A model generated the notes under the pieces. It was not told the DNA's origin, searched no databases, and was given only the letters and a program-made list of their open reading frames with translations. 64,000 nucleotides of DNA from positions 1 to 64,000 of the forward strand of contig BDSL01000009.1 in assembly GCA_003116995.1 (NCBI GenBank). The letters are read 5' to 3'. The translations under genes were made by a program, and so were the position numbers. Of the stretch, positions 22,501-33,467 are shown piece by piece. Within the stretch, counting starts at the first letter, position 1, and each line of letters starts with the position of its first letter. Origin of the DNA: Yamagishiella unicocca (Eukaryota > Chlorophyta > Chlorophyceae > Chlamydomonadales > Volvocaceae).

Positions 22501-25500
22501 ATTTACAGGACGTTTTACAGATCTGACCGAAGTCTAGAAAGTGGGAATTTGTATTAAACATACCTTGAAGAGTCCACAGTAAAAGGGTGGTGACCTTCGG
22601 AGAAGTCCGTGTGCATGTAGTAGTAACTGTTACAATCCCTAGCATTCCAGCCGCCAGTACAAGTAAAACCATGGTGCATTTACAGGGCGTTTTACAGATC
22701 TGACCGAAGTCCAGAAAGTGGAAATTTGTATTAAACATACCTTGAAGAGTCCACAGTAAAAGGGTGGTGACCTTAGGCGAAGTCCGTGTGCATGTAGTAG
22801 CAACCGTTACAAAGTAGTAACTGTTACAATCCCTAGCATTCCAGCCGCCAGCACACGTAAAACCATGGTGCAATTACAGGGCGTTTTAGAGATCTGACCG
22901 AAGTCTAGAAAGTGGAAATTTGTATCAAACATACCTTGAAGAGTCCACAGTAAATGGGTGGTGACCTTCGGAGAAGTCCGTGTGCATGTAGTAGTAACTG
23001 TTACAATCCCTAGCATTCCAGCCGCCAGTACAAGTAAACCCATGGTGCATTTACAGGGCATTTTACAGATCTGACCGAAGTCCAGAAAGTGGAAATTTGT
23101 ATTAAACATACCTTGAAGAGTCCACAGTAAAAGGGTGGTGACCTTCGGCGAAGTCCGTGTGCATGTAGTAGTAACCGTTACAATCCCTAGATATAGCATT
23201 CCAGCTGCCAGTACACGTAAAACCATGGTGCATTTACAGGGCATTTTACAGATCTGACCGAAGTCCAGAAAGTGGAAATTTATATTAAACATACCTTGAA
23301 GAGTCCACAGTAAAAGGGTGGTGACCTTCGGCGAAGTCCGTGTGCATGTAGTAGTAACTGTTACAATCCCTAGCATTCCAGCCGCCAGCACACGTATAAC
23401 CATGGTGCATTTACAGGGCATTTTAGAGATCTGACCGAAGTCCAGAAAGTGGAAATTTGTATAAAACATACCTTGAAGAGTCCACAGTAAAAGGGTGGTG
23501 ACCTTCGGCGAAGTCCGTGTGCATGTAGTAGTAACCGTTACAATCCCTAGATATAGCATTCCAGCTGCCAGTACACGTAAAACCATGGTGCATTTACAGG
23601 GCATTTTACAGATCTGACCGAAGTCCAGAAAGTGGAAATTTGTATTAAACATACCTTGAAGAGTCCACAGTAAAAGGGTGGTGACCTTAGGCGAAGTCCG
23701 TGTGCATGTAGTAGTAACCGTTACAATCCCTAGCATTCCAGCTGCCAGTACACGTAAAACCATGGTGCATTTACAGGGCATTTTAGAGATCTGACCGAAG
23801 TCCAGAAAGTGGAAATTTGTAATAAACATACCTTGAAAAGTCCACACTAAAAGGGTGGTGACCTTTGGTGAAGTCCGTGTGCATGTAGTAGTAACTGTTA
23901 CAATCCCTAGCATTCCAGCCGCCAGCACACGTATAACCATGGTGCATTTACAGGGCATTTTAGAGATCTGATCGAAGTCCAGAAAGTGGAAATTTGTATT
24001 AAACATACCTTGAAGAGTCCACACTAAAAGGATGGTGACCTTTGGTGAAGTCCGTGTGCATGTAGTAGTAACTGTTACAATCCCTAGCATTCCAGCCGCC
24101 AGTACAAGTAAACCCATGGTGCATTTACAGGGCGTTTTACAGATCTGACCGAAGTCCAGAAAGTGGAAATTTGTATTAAACATACCTTGAAGAGTCCACA
24201 CTAAAAGGGTGGTGACCTTTGGTGAAGTCCGTGTGCATGTAGTAGTAACTGTTACAATCCCTAGCATTCCAGCCGCCAGCACACGTATAACCATGGTGCA
24301 TTTACAGGGCATTTTAGAGATCTGACCGAAGTCCAGAAAGTGGAAATTTGTATTAAACATACCTTGAAGAGTCCACAGTAAAAGGGTGGTGACCTTCGGC
24401 GAAGTCCGTGTGCATGTAGTAGTAACCGTTACAATCCCTAGATATAGCATTCCAGCTGCCAGTACACGTAAAACCATGGTGCATTTACAGGGCATTTTAC
24501 AGATCTGACCGAAGTCCAGAAAGTGGAAATTTGTATTAAACATACCTTGAAGAGTCCACAGTAAAAGGGTGGTGACCTTAGGCGAAGTCCGTGTGCATGT
24601 AGTAGTAACCGTTACAATCCCTAGCAATCCAGCTGCCAGTACACGTAAAACCATGGTGCATTTACAGGGCATTTTAGAGATCTGACCGAAGTCCAGAAAG
24701 TGGAAATTTGTATTAAACATACCTTGAAGAGTCCACACTAAAAGGGTGGTGACCTTTGGCGAAGTCCGTGTGCATGTAGTAGTAACCGTTACAATCCCTA
24801 GCATTCCAGCTGCCAGTACACGTATAACCATGGTGCATTTACAGGGCATTTTAGAGATCTGACCGAAGTCCAGAAAGTGGAAATTTGTATTAAACATACC
24901 TTGAAGAGTCTGCACGAAAAGGGTGGTGACCTTAGGCGAAGTCCGTGTGCATGTAGTAGTAACCGTTACAATCCCTAGCATTCCAGCTGCCAGTACACGT
25001 ATAACCATGGTGCATTTACAGGGCATTTTACAGATCTGACCGAAGACCAGAAAGTGGAAATCTGTATTAAACATACCTTGAAGAGTCAACAGTAAAAGGG
25101 TGGTGACCTTATGCGAAGTCCGTGTGCATGTAGTAGTAACCGTTACAATCCCTAGCATTCCAGCTGCCAGTACACGTATAACCATGGTGCATTTACAGGG
25201 CATTTTAGAGATCTGACCGAAGTCCAGAAAGTGGAAATTTGTATTAAACATACCTTAAAGATTCCACACTAAAAGGGTGGTGACCTTAGGCGAAGTCCAT
25301 GTGCATGTAGTAGTAACTGTTACAATCCCTAGCATTCCAGCCGCCAGTACACATAAACCCATGGTGCGTTTACAGGTCGTTTTACAGATCTGACCGAAGT
25401 CCAGAAAGTGGAAAATTGTATTAAACATACCTTGAAGATTCCAAACTAAAAGGGTAGTGACCTTCGGTGAAGTCCATGTGCACGAAGTAGTAACTGTTAC

Positions 25501-26030
25501 AATCCCTAGCATTCCAGCCGCCAGTACACGTAAAACCGTGGTGCATAAAACCATGGTGCAGAAAGTGGAAATTTGTATTAAACATACCTTGAAGAGTCCA
25601 CAGTAAAAGGGTGGTGACCTTAGGCGAAGTCAATGTGCATGTAGTAGTAACTGTTACAATCCCTAGCATTCCAGCCACCAGCAGCACACGTAAAACCATG
25701 GTGCATTTACAGGGCGTTTTACAGATCTGACCGAAGTCCAGAAAGTGGAAATTTGTATTAAACATACCTTGAAGAGTCCACAGTAAAAGGGTGGTGACCT
25801 TAGGCGAAGTCCGTGTGCATGTAGTAGTAACCGTTACAATCCCTAGCATTCCAGCCGCCAGCACACGTATAACCATGGTGCATTTACAGGGCGTTTTACA
25901 GATCTGACCGAAGTCCAGAAAGTGGAAATTTGTATTAAACATACCTTGAAGAGTCCACACTAAAAGGGTGGTGACCTTTGGTGAAGTCCGTGTGCATGTA
26001 GTAGTAACTGTTACAATCCCTAGCATTCCA

Positions 26031-27650
26031 GCCACCAGCCAGCACACGTATAACCATGGTGCATTTACAGGGCGTTTTATAGATCTAACCGAAGTCCAGA
26101 AAGTGGAAATCTGTATTAAACATACCTTGAAGAGTCTGCACGAAAAGGGTGGTGACCTTAGGCGAAGTCCGTGTGCATGTAGTAGCTAGTAACTGTTACA
26201 ATCCCTAGCATTCCAGCCGCCAGCACACATAAAACCATGGTGCATTCACAGGGCGTTTTACAGCTCTGACCGAAGTCCAGAAAGTGGAAATCTGTATTAA
26301 ACATACCTTGAAGAGTCCACAGTAAAAGGGTGGTGACCTTAGGCGAAGTCCATGTGCATGTAGTAGTAACTGTTACAATCCCTAGCATTCCAGCCACCAG
26401 CACACGTAAAACCATGGTGCATTTACAGGGCGTTTTACAGATCTGACCGAAGTCCAGAAAGTGGAAATTTGTATAAAACATACCTTGAAGAGTCCACAGT
26501 AAAAGGGTGGTGACCTTAGGCGAAGTCCGTGTGCATGTAGTAGTAACCGTTACAATCCCTAGCATTCCAGCCACCAGCACACGTAAAACCATGGTGCATT
26601 TACAGGGCGTTTTACAGATCTGACCGAAGTCCAGAAAGTGGAAATTTGTATTAAACATACCTTGAAGAGTCCACACTAAAAGGGTGGTGACCTTCGGTGA
26701 AGTCCGTGTGCATGTAGTAGTAACTGTTACAATCCCTAGCATTCCAGCCACCAGCCAGCACACGTATAACCATGGTGCATTTACAGGGCGTTTTATAGAT
26801 CTAACCGAAGTCCAGAAAGTGGAAATCTGTATTAAACATACCTTGAAGAGTCCACAGTAAAAGGGTGGTGACCTTAGGCGAAGTCCGTGTGCATGTAGTA
26901 GCTAGTAACTGTTACAATCCCTAGCATTCCAGCCGCCAGCACACGTAAAACCATGGTGCATTCACAGGGCGTTTTATAGATCTAACCGAAGTCCAGAAAG
27001 TGGAAATCTGTATTAAACATACCTTGAAGAGTCCACAGTAAAAGGGTGGTGACCTTAGGCGAAGTCCATGTGCATGTAGTAGTAACTGTTACAATCCCTA
27101 GCATTCCAGCCACCAGCACACGTAAAACCATGGTGCATTTACAGGGCGTTTTACAGATCTGACCGAAGTCCAGAAAGTGGAAATTTGTATTAAACATACC
27201 TTGAAGAGTCCACAGTAAAAGGGTGGTGACCTTAGGCGAAGTCCGTGTGCATGTAGTAGTAACCGTTACAATCCCTAGCATTCCAGCCACCAGCACACGT
27301 AAAACCATGGTGCATTTACAGGGCGTTTTACAGATCTGACCGAAGTCCAGAAAGTGGAAATTTGTATTAAACATACCTTGAAGAGTCCACACTAAAAGGG
27401 TGGTGACCTTTGGTGAAGTCCGTGTGCATGTAGTAGTAACTGTTACAATCCCTAGCATTCCAGCCACCAGCCAGCACACGTATAACCATGGTGCATTTAC
27501 AGGGCGTTTTATAGATCTAACCGAAGTCCAGAAAGTGGAAATCTGTATTAAACATACCTTGAAGAGTCCACAGTAAAAGGGTGGTGACCTTAGGCGAAGT
27601 CCGTGTGCATGTAGTAGCTAGTAACTGTTACAACCCCTAGCATTCCAGCC
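26031..27650. repeat. 716-bp higher-order repeat of the satellite
   Basis: The marker gccaccagcc occurs at 26031, 26747 and 27463, exactly 716 bp apart. The block is four monomers with two small (4-bp class) insertions. Two full copies and a partial third are present at the right end of the array. Confidence 0.85.
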
Positions 27651-27812
27651 GCCAGCACACGTAAAATCATGGTGCATTTACAGGGCATTTTAGAGATCTG
27701 ACCGAAGTCCAGAAAGTGGAAATTTGTATTAAACATACCTTGAAGAGTCCACAGTAAAAGGGTGGCGACCTTTGGCGAAGTTCATGTGCATGTAGTAGTA
27801 ACTGTTACAATG

Positions 27813-29300
27813 CGCGAAAACATACTTAACACCTTGTCCCTTTGTGTCTCCCAATCCAACACCGGGGACCCCCCTACGTTGGTAAATGGCAGATTTAGTG
27901 CCATGGCCGATGCTACGACCTTCATAGTAATAAAGGCATCCACATCCCTAGTTTTTGGGGCCATGTTATGGATATGCTGTTTAAGCCGTTACCAAACCAT
28001 GGATCCTTGCATTTCTGACATGGCCCCAAAGGTTAGAGACTCGGGCTCATTCATCACATAGTAATGAAGGCGTCCACATCCCTAGCTTTTTGGGCCATGT
28101 TACTGCACAGGACCCGCGAGATACGCACGGCATACTTCACTGTGCCTTCAGCCTTGCTTGCAGGTTGTGGATTGGGCGTGTCGCCGGCTGCATGTGAGTG
28201 AGAGAAGCAGTACTGACCACGAGGGCTATATCCGCAAAAAGGAAGTGCCGAGGCTCCATGGTTACTGGGATGGGTCGGTTAGGGGAGGCTGGCCAACTGG
28301 GGGCCGGTTAGAGGGGCCGATAACCAGCCCTGGTAACCGGGCAAAGAGGGCAAACTGGGCCCAAACCGGGGCAAGTGCTCCCATAGGGCCACAGCAGCCT
28401 AACCCTCTCAGGAAAGCCCATCCCAACGCTGCAAACCCCCGAAGAAATAAAGGCCCAAAAAACCACCAACCCACCGCATCCTGGAGATCAAACCCAGGGA
28501 CAGCAGAGCCCGACCAGCTCCCGACCTCTTAAGGGCCGCAGCCATAGACCGGCGCTCAATCTCCATGGCAGTAACGGCTGCCAGGACCACCACATCCCTG
28601 CCATGGTTGTACGGCCGGGGGGCCCTGCACCAACCATACCTGCTCCCGGGTCATGCCTTCACCACTCCAACATATACTAATCCGGATTGCAAGTTTGTCA
28701 ACCATCGCCTGAGCCATCGAACAGAACCAGAAGTGTTGCAGTCGACGGGAAACTCTCTATGCCCCAAACCCCAGGAGGCGCGGCATGCCCACAGGGAGTG
28801 GCCACCACTCCCTGACTATGCGAGTTCCCGACAAGGGGATCACATCCACGGTCAACCCTGTGATCCCTCCTCATGGGAAGGCTCCCACTTCGACGCAGAC
28901 TGGAGCCGCCTGAGCATGTGCTGCAGGGCAGCAAGGGCCGCTAGTGATACAGGGCCGTTGCCCCCAAGCACTTCTATCACAAACAGCTCATGTGCTGCCC
29001 GCCGAGCTGAATAGCCATCCCAACCCGAAAGCAGTTGTGTCAATTAGCTACCAGACAACTTCCTCTTCTTAGATCATTTGGAAGGCATGGTTGCGAAATA
29101 TTCAATAAGGTGTGAACGGCACACACTGCCACTCGCACCTTTGTTCTGCTTGCTACCTACTATTAACGTTTGGAACAGCATCGCCAGAATTCTCTTGCTG
29201 TTTAGGCCTCCACTTTGCTAACCTTAAGCCAAAAGGGGTTAGCAAGGGTTTGGGCCTAGACTTGCCTGACCGCAGGTAGGGCAGGCAAGGGGCTGCTCTG
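27813..29300. other. Gene-poor transition between satellite and genes
   Basis: No coding region was recognised. Small open frames here (for example 28565-29014) lack family features or splice logic. The stretch holds an imperfect direct repeat of about 46 bp (27923-27968 and 28057-28102, both containing catccctag or a variant and ggccatgtta). It may contain remnants of mobile DNA that I cannot identify. Confidence 0.6.
27923..28102. repeat. Imperfect direct repeat pair
   Basis: 27923-27968 and 28057-28102 share catagtaat.aaggc.tccacatccctag.tttt.gggccatgtta with few mismatches, spaced 134 bp apart start to start. This is probably a local tandem duplication. Confidence 0.7.
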
Positions 29301-29381
29301 TGTAATGAGTGTACCTGACTGGTACAGAACCGTTCAAAGAAAAACCTCGTTTGTGTCCCGAGGGGGAAAACAGAATTATTT

Positions 29382-29386
29382 TTACA
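29382..29386 (-). promoter_or_regulatory. Possible TGTAA polyadenylation signal for the sterol methyltransferase
   Basis: ttaca on the plus strand is TGTAA on the minus strand, the usual green-algal poly(A) signal, about 910 bp past the stop codon. A five-base match is weak evidence. Confidence 0.3.
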
Positions 29387-29636
29387 GCTCCTGCGCAGTT
29401 CCCGCACAGGAAACGGCAACTGCAACGGATCAAGCAAAGGGAAGCGTATTTTCATACAGCGCGCGTCCATATCCCATCGTAGCGTCCTGCTAGACAGAGC
29501 CCAGGCAACACAGGGTCAAGCAACAACCTGCATGTCAACAAAAGCTTTCCTTTAACAACTCACCTTCCGTCAAAATTGACCGCTCAGCTCAGGTTATGGT
29601 CGGATGGTTAGAAAAACGGGGCTCACGCTCACCGTG

Positions 29637-29671
29637 GCTAGCCCGCATTTTGACTAGCCCGCATTTTGACG
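29637..29671. repeat. Short tandem duplication
   Basis: ctagcccgcattttga occurs twice in immediate succession. Nothing else is recognisable around it; it lies in the presumed 3' flank of the sterol methyltransferase gene. Confidence 0.7.
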
Positions 29672-30294
29672 AACGGTCTACCCGTGATCGTGAGAGGTGC
29701 ACATGTGACCCAGTCAATTTGTGATTTTACGCCAAGCATTACCAAGAGCCACTCATAATATTACGTCTATTGACCGAGATTAACATCAACGCCGGCAGCA
29801 GCACTGAGGAGCATCCAAAGCATTCAATCAACAGGTCGCAACGCCAACGCCAATTACCCACGTGCCTCAGACATCGGTTCTGTTCCCGACAAGGTACCTA
29901 TTCCTAAAGCACTACCCGAATTAGCTCTGGAATTGTGCAATACCGCTCGACAGGCATAGGAACAGACCCCAATGTGCGGCACCGCTGCTCCAGACCTCAA
30001 ATACTTAAATCAACCAGTCCAAGAAACATGCCAGAGCACCACAAACACAATGCTCGCTATCGCTTTGCCACGTTCGTACGGAAACGCTGAAACGCCGTAG
30101 GTAACAGCAAGCTGTCGTACAACACGTTGGTTCCACCTAGTGCGTTACCTTCTGGCGCCACACGCACATGCCATTAGAGCTGCTCCAGACTTAATGGCTT
30201 CTTTGCCCAGCCTCCATCACGCCCATGGGGATGAGAGGTACCGTCCACCATCCTCGACAGCGCTTCTGGCCCACCATCAGCTGACATGCTGCGC

Positions 30295-33015
30295 TTACTT
30301 CTTGGCCACAGCCTTAGCCTCAGGCTTCTGGAAGAGCAGCAGGTGCATGGGGGTGAAGACGCCGGTCTCACCGCCCTGGATGAGGCTCTTGGCGACCTCC
30401 ATCAACATGTGATGGACCTCCTTAAGTCCCTGCAACCAAGGGCAGTCATTACCGAGAACATTTGGATCGATGCCCAGTCAGCAATTTGAAATAGACGAAA
30501 AACAGCAAACACATCAGGAGACCACCGTCGACTCTTGGCGCCTCAGGCATGCAACGAAGCCGGTGTAAACAAGCGGCACAGAAGGCGGCATGTTTGAGGG
30601 CCAAAGCCCCAATGAAAGCAAATGCGCCTCACCTTTGGGGCCAGGCCAACGGCATCGACGACGGTCACCATGGCGTGGTTGAAGGCGTGGGTGTACTTGC
30701 CCATGCGCAGGCGGCCGTACCTGCAGCCCAATCAAGATGCGCCACAAAGAAGGAAAACACAATTAACCGTGAAATGTCACGGAAGCAAGAGTCGTTCAAA
30801 CCGATGAGAAGTAATAGTACAGCCCTGCCGCACAAACCGCGCTCTATCCTCGAGTGATACTTTCTCCAACCATGCCCAGACCGAGGTCACATGTGTTCAA
30901 CCCAGAGCGCAGGAGGCACAGGGGGCTGCAAGCGCACCAGGACGAGGAGCTGCGCGATCCAGCAGAGCTCCCGTCCTCCCTACGAGCCGGCCGAGGGGAA
31001 CCGCAGCCCAGCGTGCAAACGTTATAGATTGTGCCAGGCTGTGCCACACCTCATGTCCTTCCTATTAAGCCACACGGCAACAGGTTGATTGTTGTGCCAG
31101 TGACGTGGAATACCCAATCCCAGGATGATGGATGAATGGTTATGTGGGCGGGGGAAGGGCGGGTGCTGGGTGCTGGATAAGTGCACAACCGCACGTAGCG
31201 CAATATAACAAACCGAAAGCGCCTGGGTCTAATTGGTCATTAACTCGACTATCAACGCGATATGTTGCAGCACCGAAACCCTGTACCAAAAAGGTATTGA
31301 AACGATAAGTGCGTCGCTCTGCCCAGCCGCCCTGGTGTCATGGTGTAATGTTATCCCTTCATCTGAGCGGAGTGTAATATCGTGAATCACACTCCCTTCC
31401 TACAGGTCGTCTGTAGCCTTGCAACAAAGCTCCATGGCCTGATGCAAAATCTGGTTGGTCCCAAACTTGCCAAAATCCCTTAGCCAATTGTCCCCTGCTT
31501 CCAGCTTCGCAACCCACCATGCGCCAGTGACCATCGAGGCCGTTGCCAGATCCAGCGACATGACGAGCTCGAAGCCAACGGCCTTGCCCGCCTCCTCCGC
31601 CTGCTCGTATGTGCGCATCTCCTGTAGATGGGTGCACAATAGCGGAGCAAGGCAGGGCAGCACGGGATGACGACCTACGTATACGTCTGGTGCGGTAAGA
31701 GCAGCAGCAAACATCTAAGCTTGCCGACACGTGATTTCATTGTGTGCTTTCAAATAATGGCAAACGAAAGCCGTATCCTTGCTCACCGGCAGGCCGTTGC
31801 CGAAGTTAATCTCATCAATGATGCGCACATGATCAGCGTTGGCCGCGTCGAACTTGGCTGTGGACACCCATTCGTACGACACGAAGAAGCTGCCCGGCTT
31901 CAGTACACGGAAGATCTCGCTATACACGCTCTCGAGCTGAGAATGGAAAAGGGACAGGGACGAAGCTGTCAGACAAAAGGGCTGGGTAAACCCGGGTTGG
32001 TTCATGTAGGCGGCTGGGTAGCAACGCAGGGTGAGGTCGAGTATGCAATGATCACACTGACGATCGATCAGCTTTGCTTATGTAGGTGACTCGCGATGGT
32101 GGCCCATATTGGGGCCATCTGTAGATGTCGACGCGCAAGTACATCACTAACAATTTGAAGGCGGGAAGGTTAGGTTGGATTAACCAATTCCAATCATTCT
32201 CTAATGCACCTTGGGGGCGTGGCAGGTAGCCTCGATGGCGTAGGCGCCGTCGAAAGTGCCCTCCTTGAACGGCATGTTGAGGAAGTCGCCGCGGACGACC
32301 TCGGTCAGGGCCGTGAGCCCTTGCTGCAGGCAAGAAATGGGGGAGATTGTTTTAGGAGACAATGTTTGAAGAACCGAACTTGCGTCAGCATACGCGAAAG
32401 AGAAGCCGCGGGCAGGCGTTTCTCGCTTCCCGCGCTTACTTTAGCGTTGTGGTGCTTGGCGCGCTCCACCTGGTACTGGTTGATGGTGATGCCGGTCACG
32501 TGCGCACCGCTGACAGCAGCCACAGTACGCATTGGACCACCCACACCGCAACCGCAGTCCAGCGCCTTCATGCCAGGCTGAAGACGGAGAAGCGCGGCAA
32601 TACGCGCCTCATGCGCGGCCTCCGACGCGCGCAGGTCCTTGTTCGGAAGCTTAGGTGAGAAGTGGAAGGACTGGCCCCAACCCCACTCATAGATATCCGT
32701 CACCAGGCTGTAGAAGACGTCGACAAGTTGGACGGTCTTCGAGCGATCGACAATCCCCTCGCCGGCTTTCTTGCCATAGCTGTCAGCGTAGGCATTGAAC
32801 TCAGCCTTCACCTTTGAAGAATCAATGGAGCCACCGGTCAGCTGCAGCGTCGACGGCCTAGAGGCGTCGCCCTTGAATAGCAGCGAGCCGACCAAATACA
32901 GCGACGCGACGCCGCCCGCGATGCCAACCGCATACTTCTGTGTGGAGTTGAGCTTGTCAAACTCGGCAGTCACACGCTCATAGGCGCTAGTCACGAGCGC
33001 GGGCACAGCAGCCAT
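30295..33015 (-). CDS. SMT1: Sterol C-24 methyltransferase (SMT1/ERG6 type)
   Basis: Transfers a methyl group from S-adenosylmethionine to C-24 of cycloartenol-type sterols on the ER membrane, the first step towards ergosterol-like sterols in algae. Predicted minus-strand exons are 33015-32440, 32323-32210, 31936-31787, 31621-31518, 30720-30633 and 30429-30295. All GT-AG junctions keep phase and give 388 residues, normal for the family. A hydrophobic anchor lies at residues 28-47, the sterol-specific block [11 protein letters not shown] at 109-119, the SAM-binding motif LDCGCGVGG at 152-160, then [18 protein letters not shown] and [10 protein letters not shown]. The C-terminus ends [12 protein letters not shown], as in related enzymes. 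The start at 33015 is the first ATG; an upstream in-frame TTG is not credible. It is divergent from the phosphodiesterase gene. Intron 4 (about 800 bp) is the longest. Confidence 0.95.
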
Positions 33016-33467
33016 TGTGGCGCGTGACAAAAAGCGCGCGCTGATGGCAAGTCAGTAGAAGCTTGTGGTAGCTGACGCCGATCGGATAGCCACAATACAG
33101 ATTATGGTAAACTGCGATTTGTCAGTAGTTGCTCAGACACAGTTATATCTTTTGGACTGTCACCAAGGAAGCGTGTCGTACTCGCCGTACTTGGAGATTA
33201 CCCAGAATTGAATGTGTAACCTTCTTACTCACTTATGACGTGATAGGAACGCTACTGTCTTCAATTGTGTAACAGAGTGCAAAGGAGCGACGTCGGGTCG
33301 GGCACTGGGCCCTTGCAGACCTTGCAATTTGGTGACTGCCCGATAGCTCGCGTACTGTTAGCGGTTTCATTCTGTTGTATGTAACTGAAAGTCCTCATTT
33401 TATAGAGCGATCACCTTTGTGAAGCCTTTAGCCTGGCAAGGGCCTGGGCTTGGCCCACACCGGCTGC
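33016..33467. promoter_or_regulatory. Divergent promoter region
   Basis: 452 bp separate the start codons of the minus-strand sterol methyltransferase and the plus-strand phosphodiesterase, so both promoters and 5' leaders must fit here. A TATA-like tttatagag lies at about 33398, some 70 bp before the plus-strand ATG. No other element was identified. Confidence 0.6.

Larger units (their letters stand above)
17729..27812. repeat. 177-bp satellite array, right block
   Basis: Continuation of the same satellite. Monomers are 177 bp with 183-bp atatag variants, plus 4-bp insertions (gtagctagtaact) and ccaccagccagc variants towards the right end. The long minus-strand open frames in this block are readings of the repeat and not genes. 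The array ends abruptly at about 27812, within a monomer, after gtaactgttacaat. Confidence 0.97.

Noticed and set aside
1..27812. Regular repeats as a CRISPR array
   Set aside because: The whole 177-bp unit is repeated with no unique spacers, and the surrounding genes are eukaryotic and spliced.
28565..29014. 149-residue plus-strand open frame
   Set aside because: No recognisable domain, no splice partners, and situated in repeat-bearing transition DNA.
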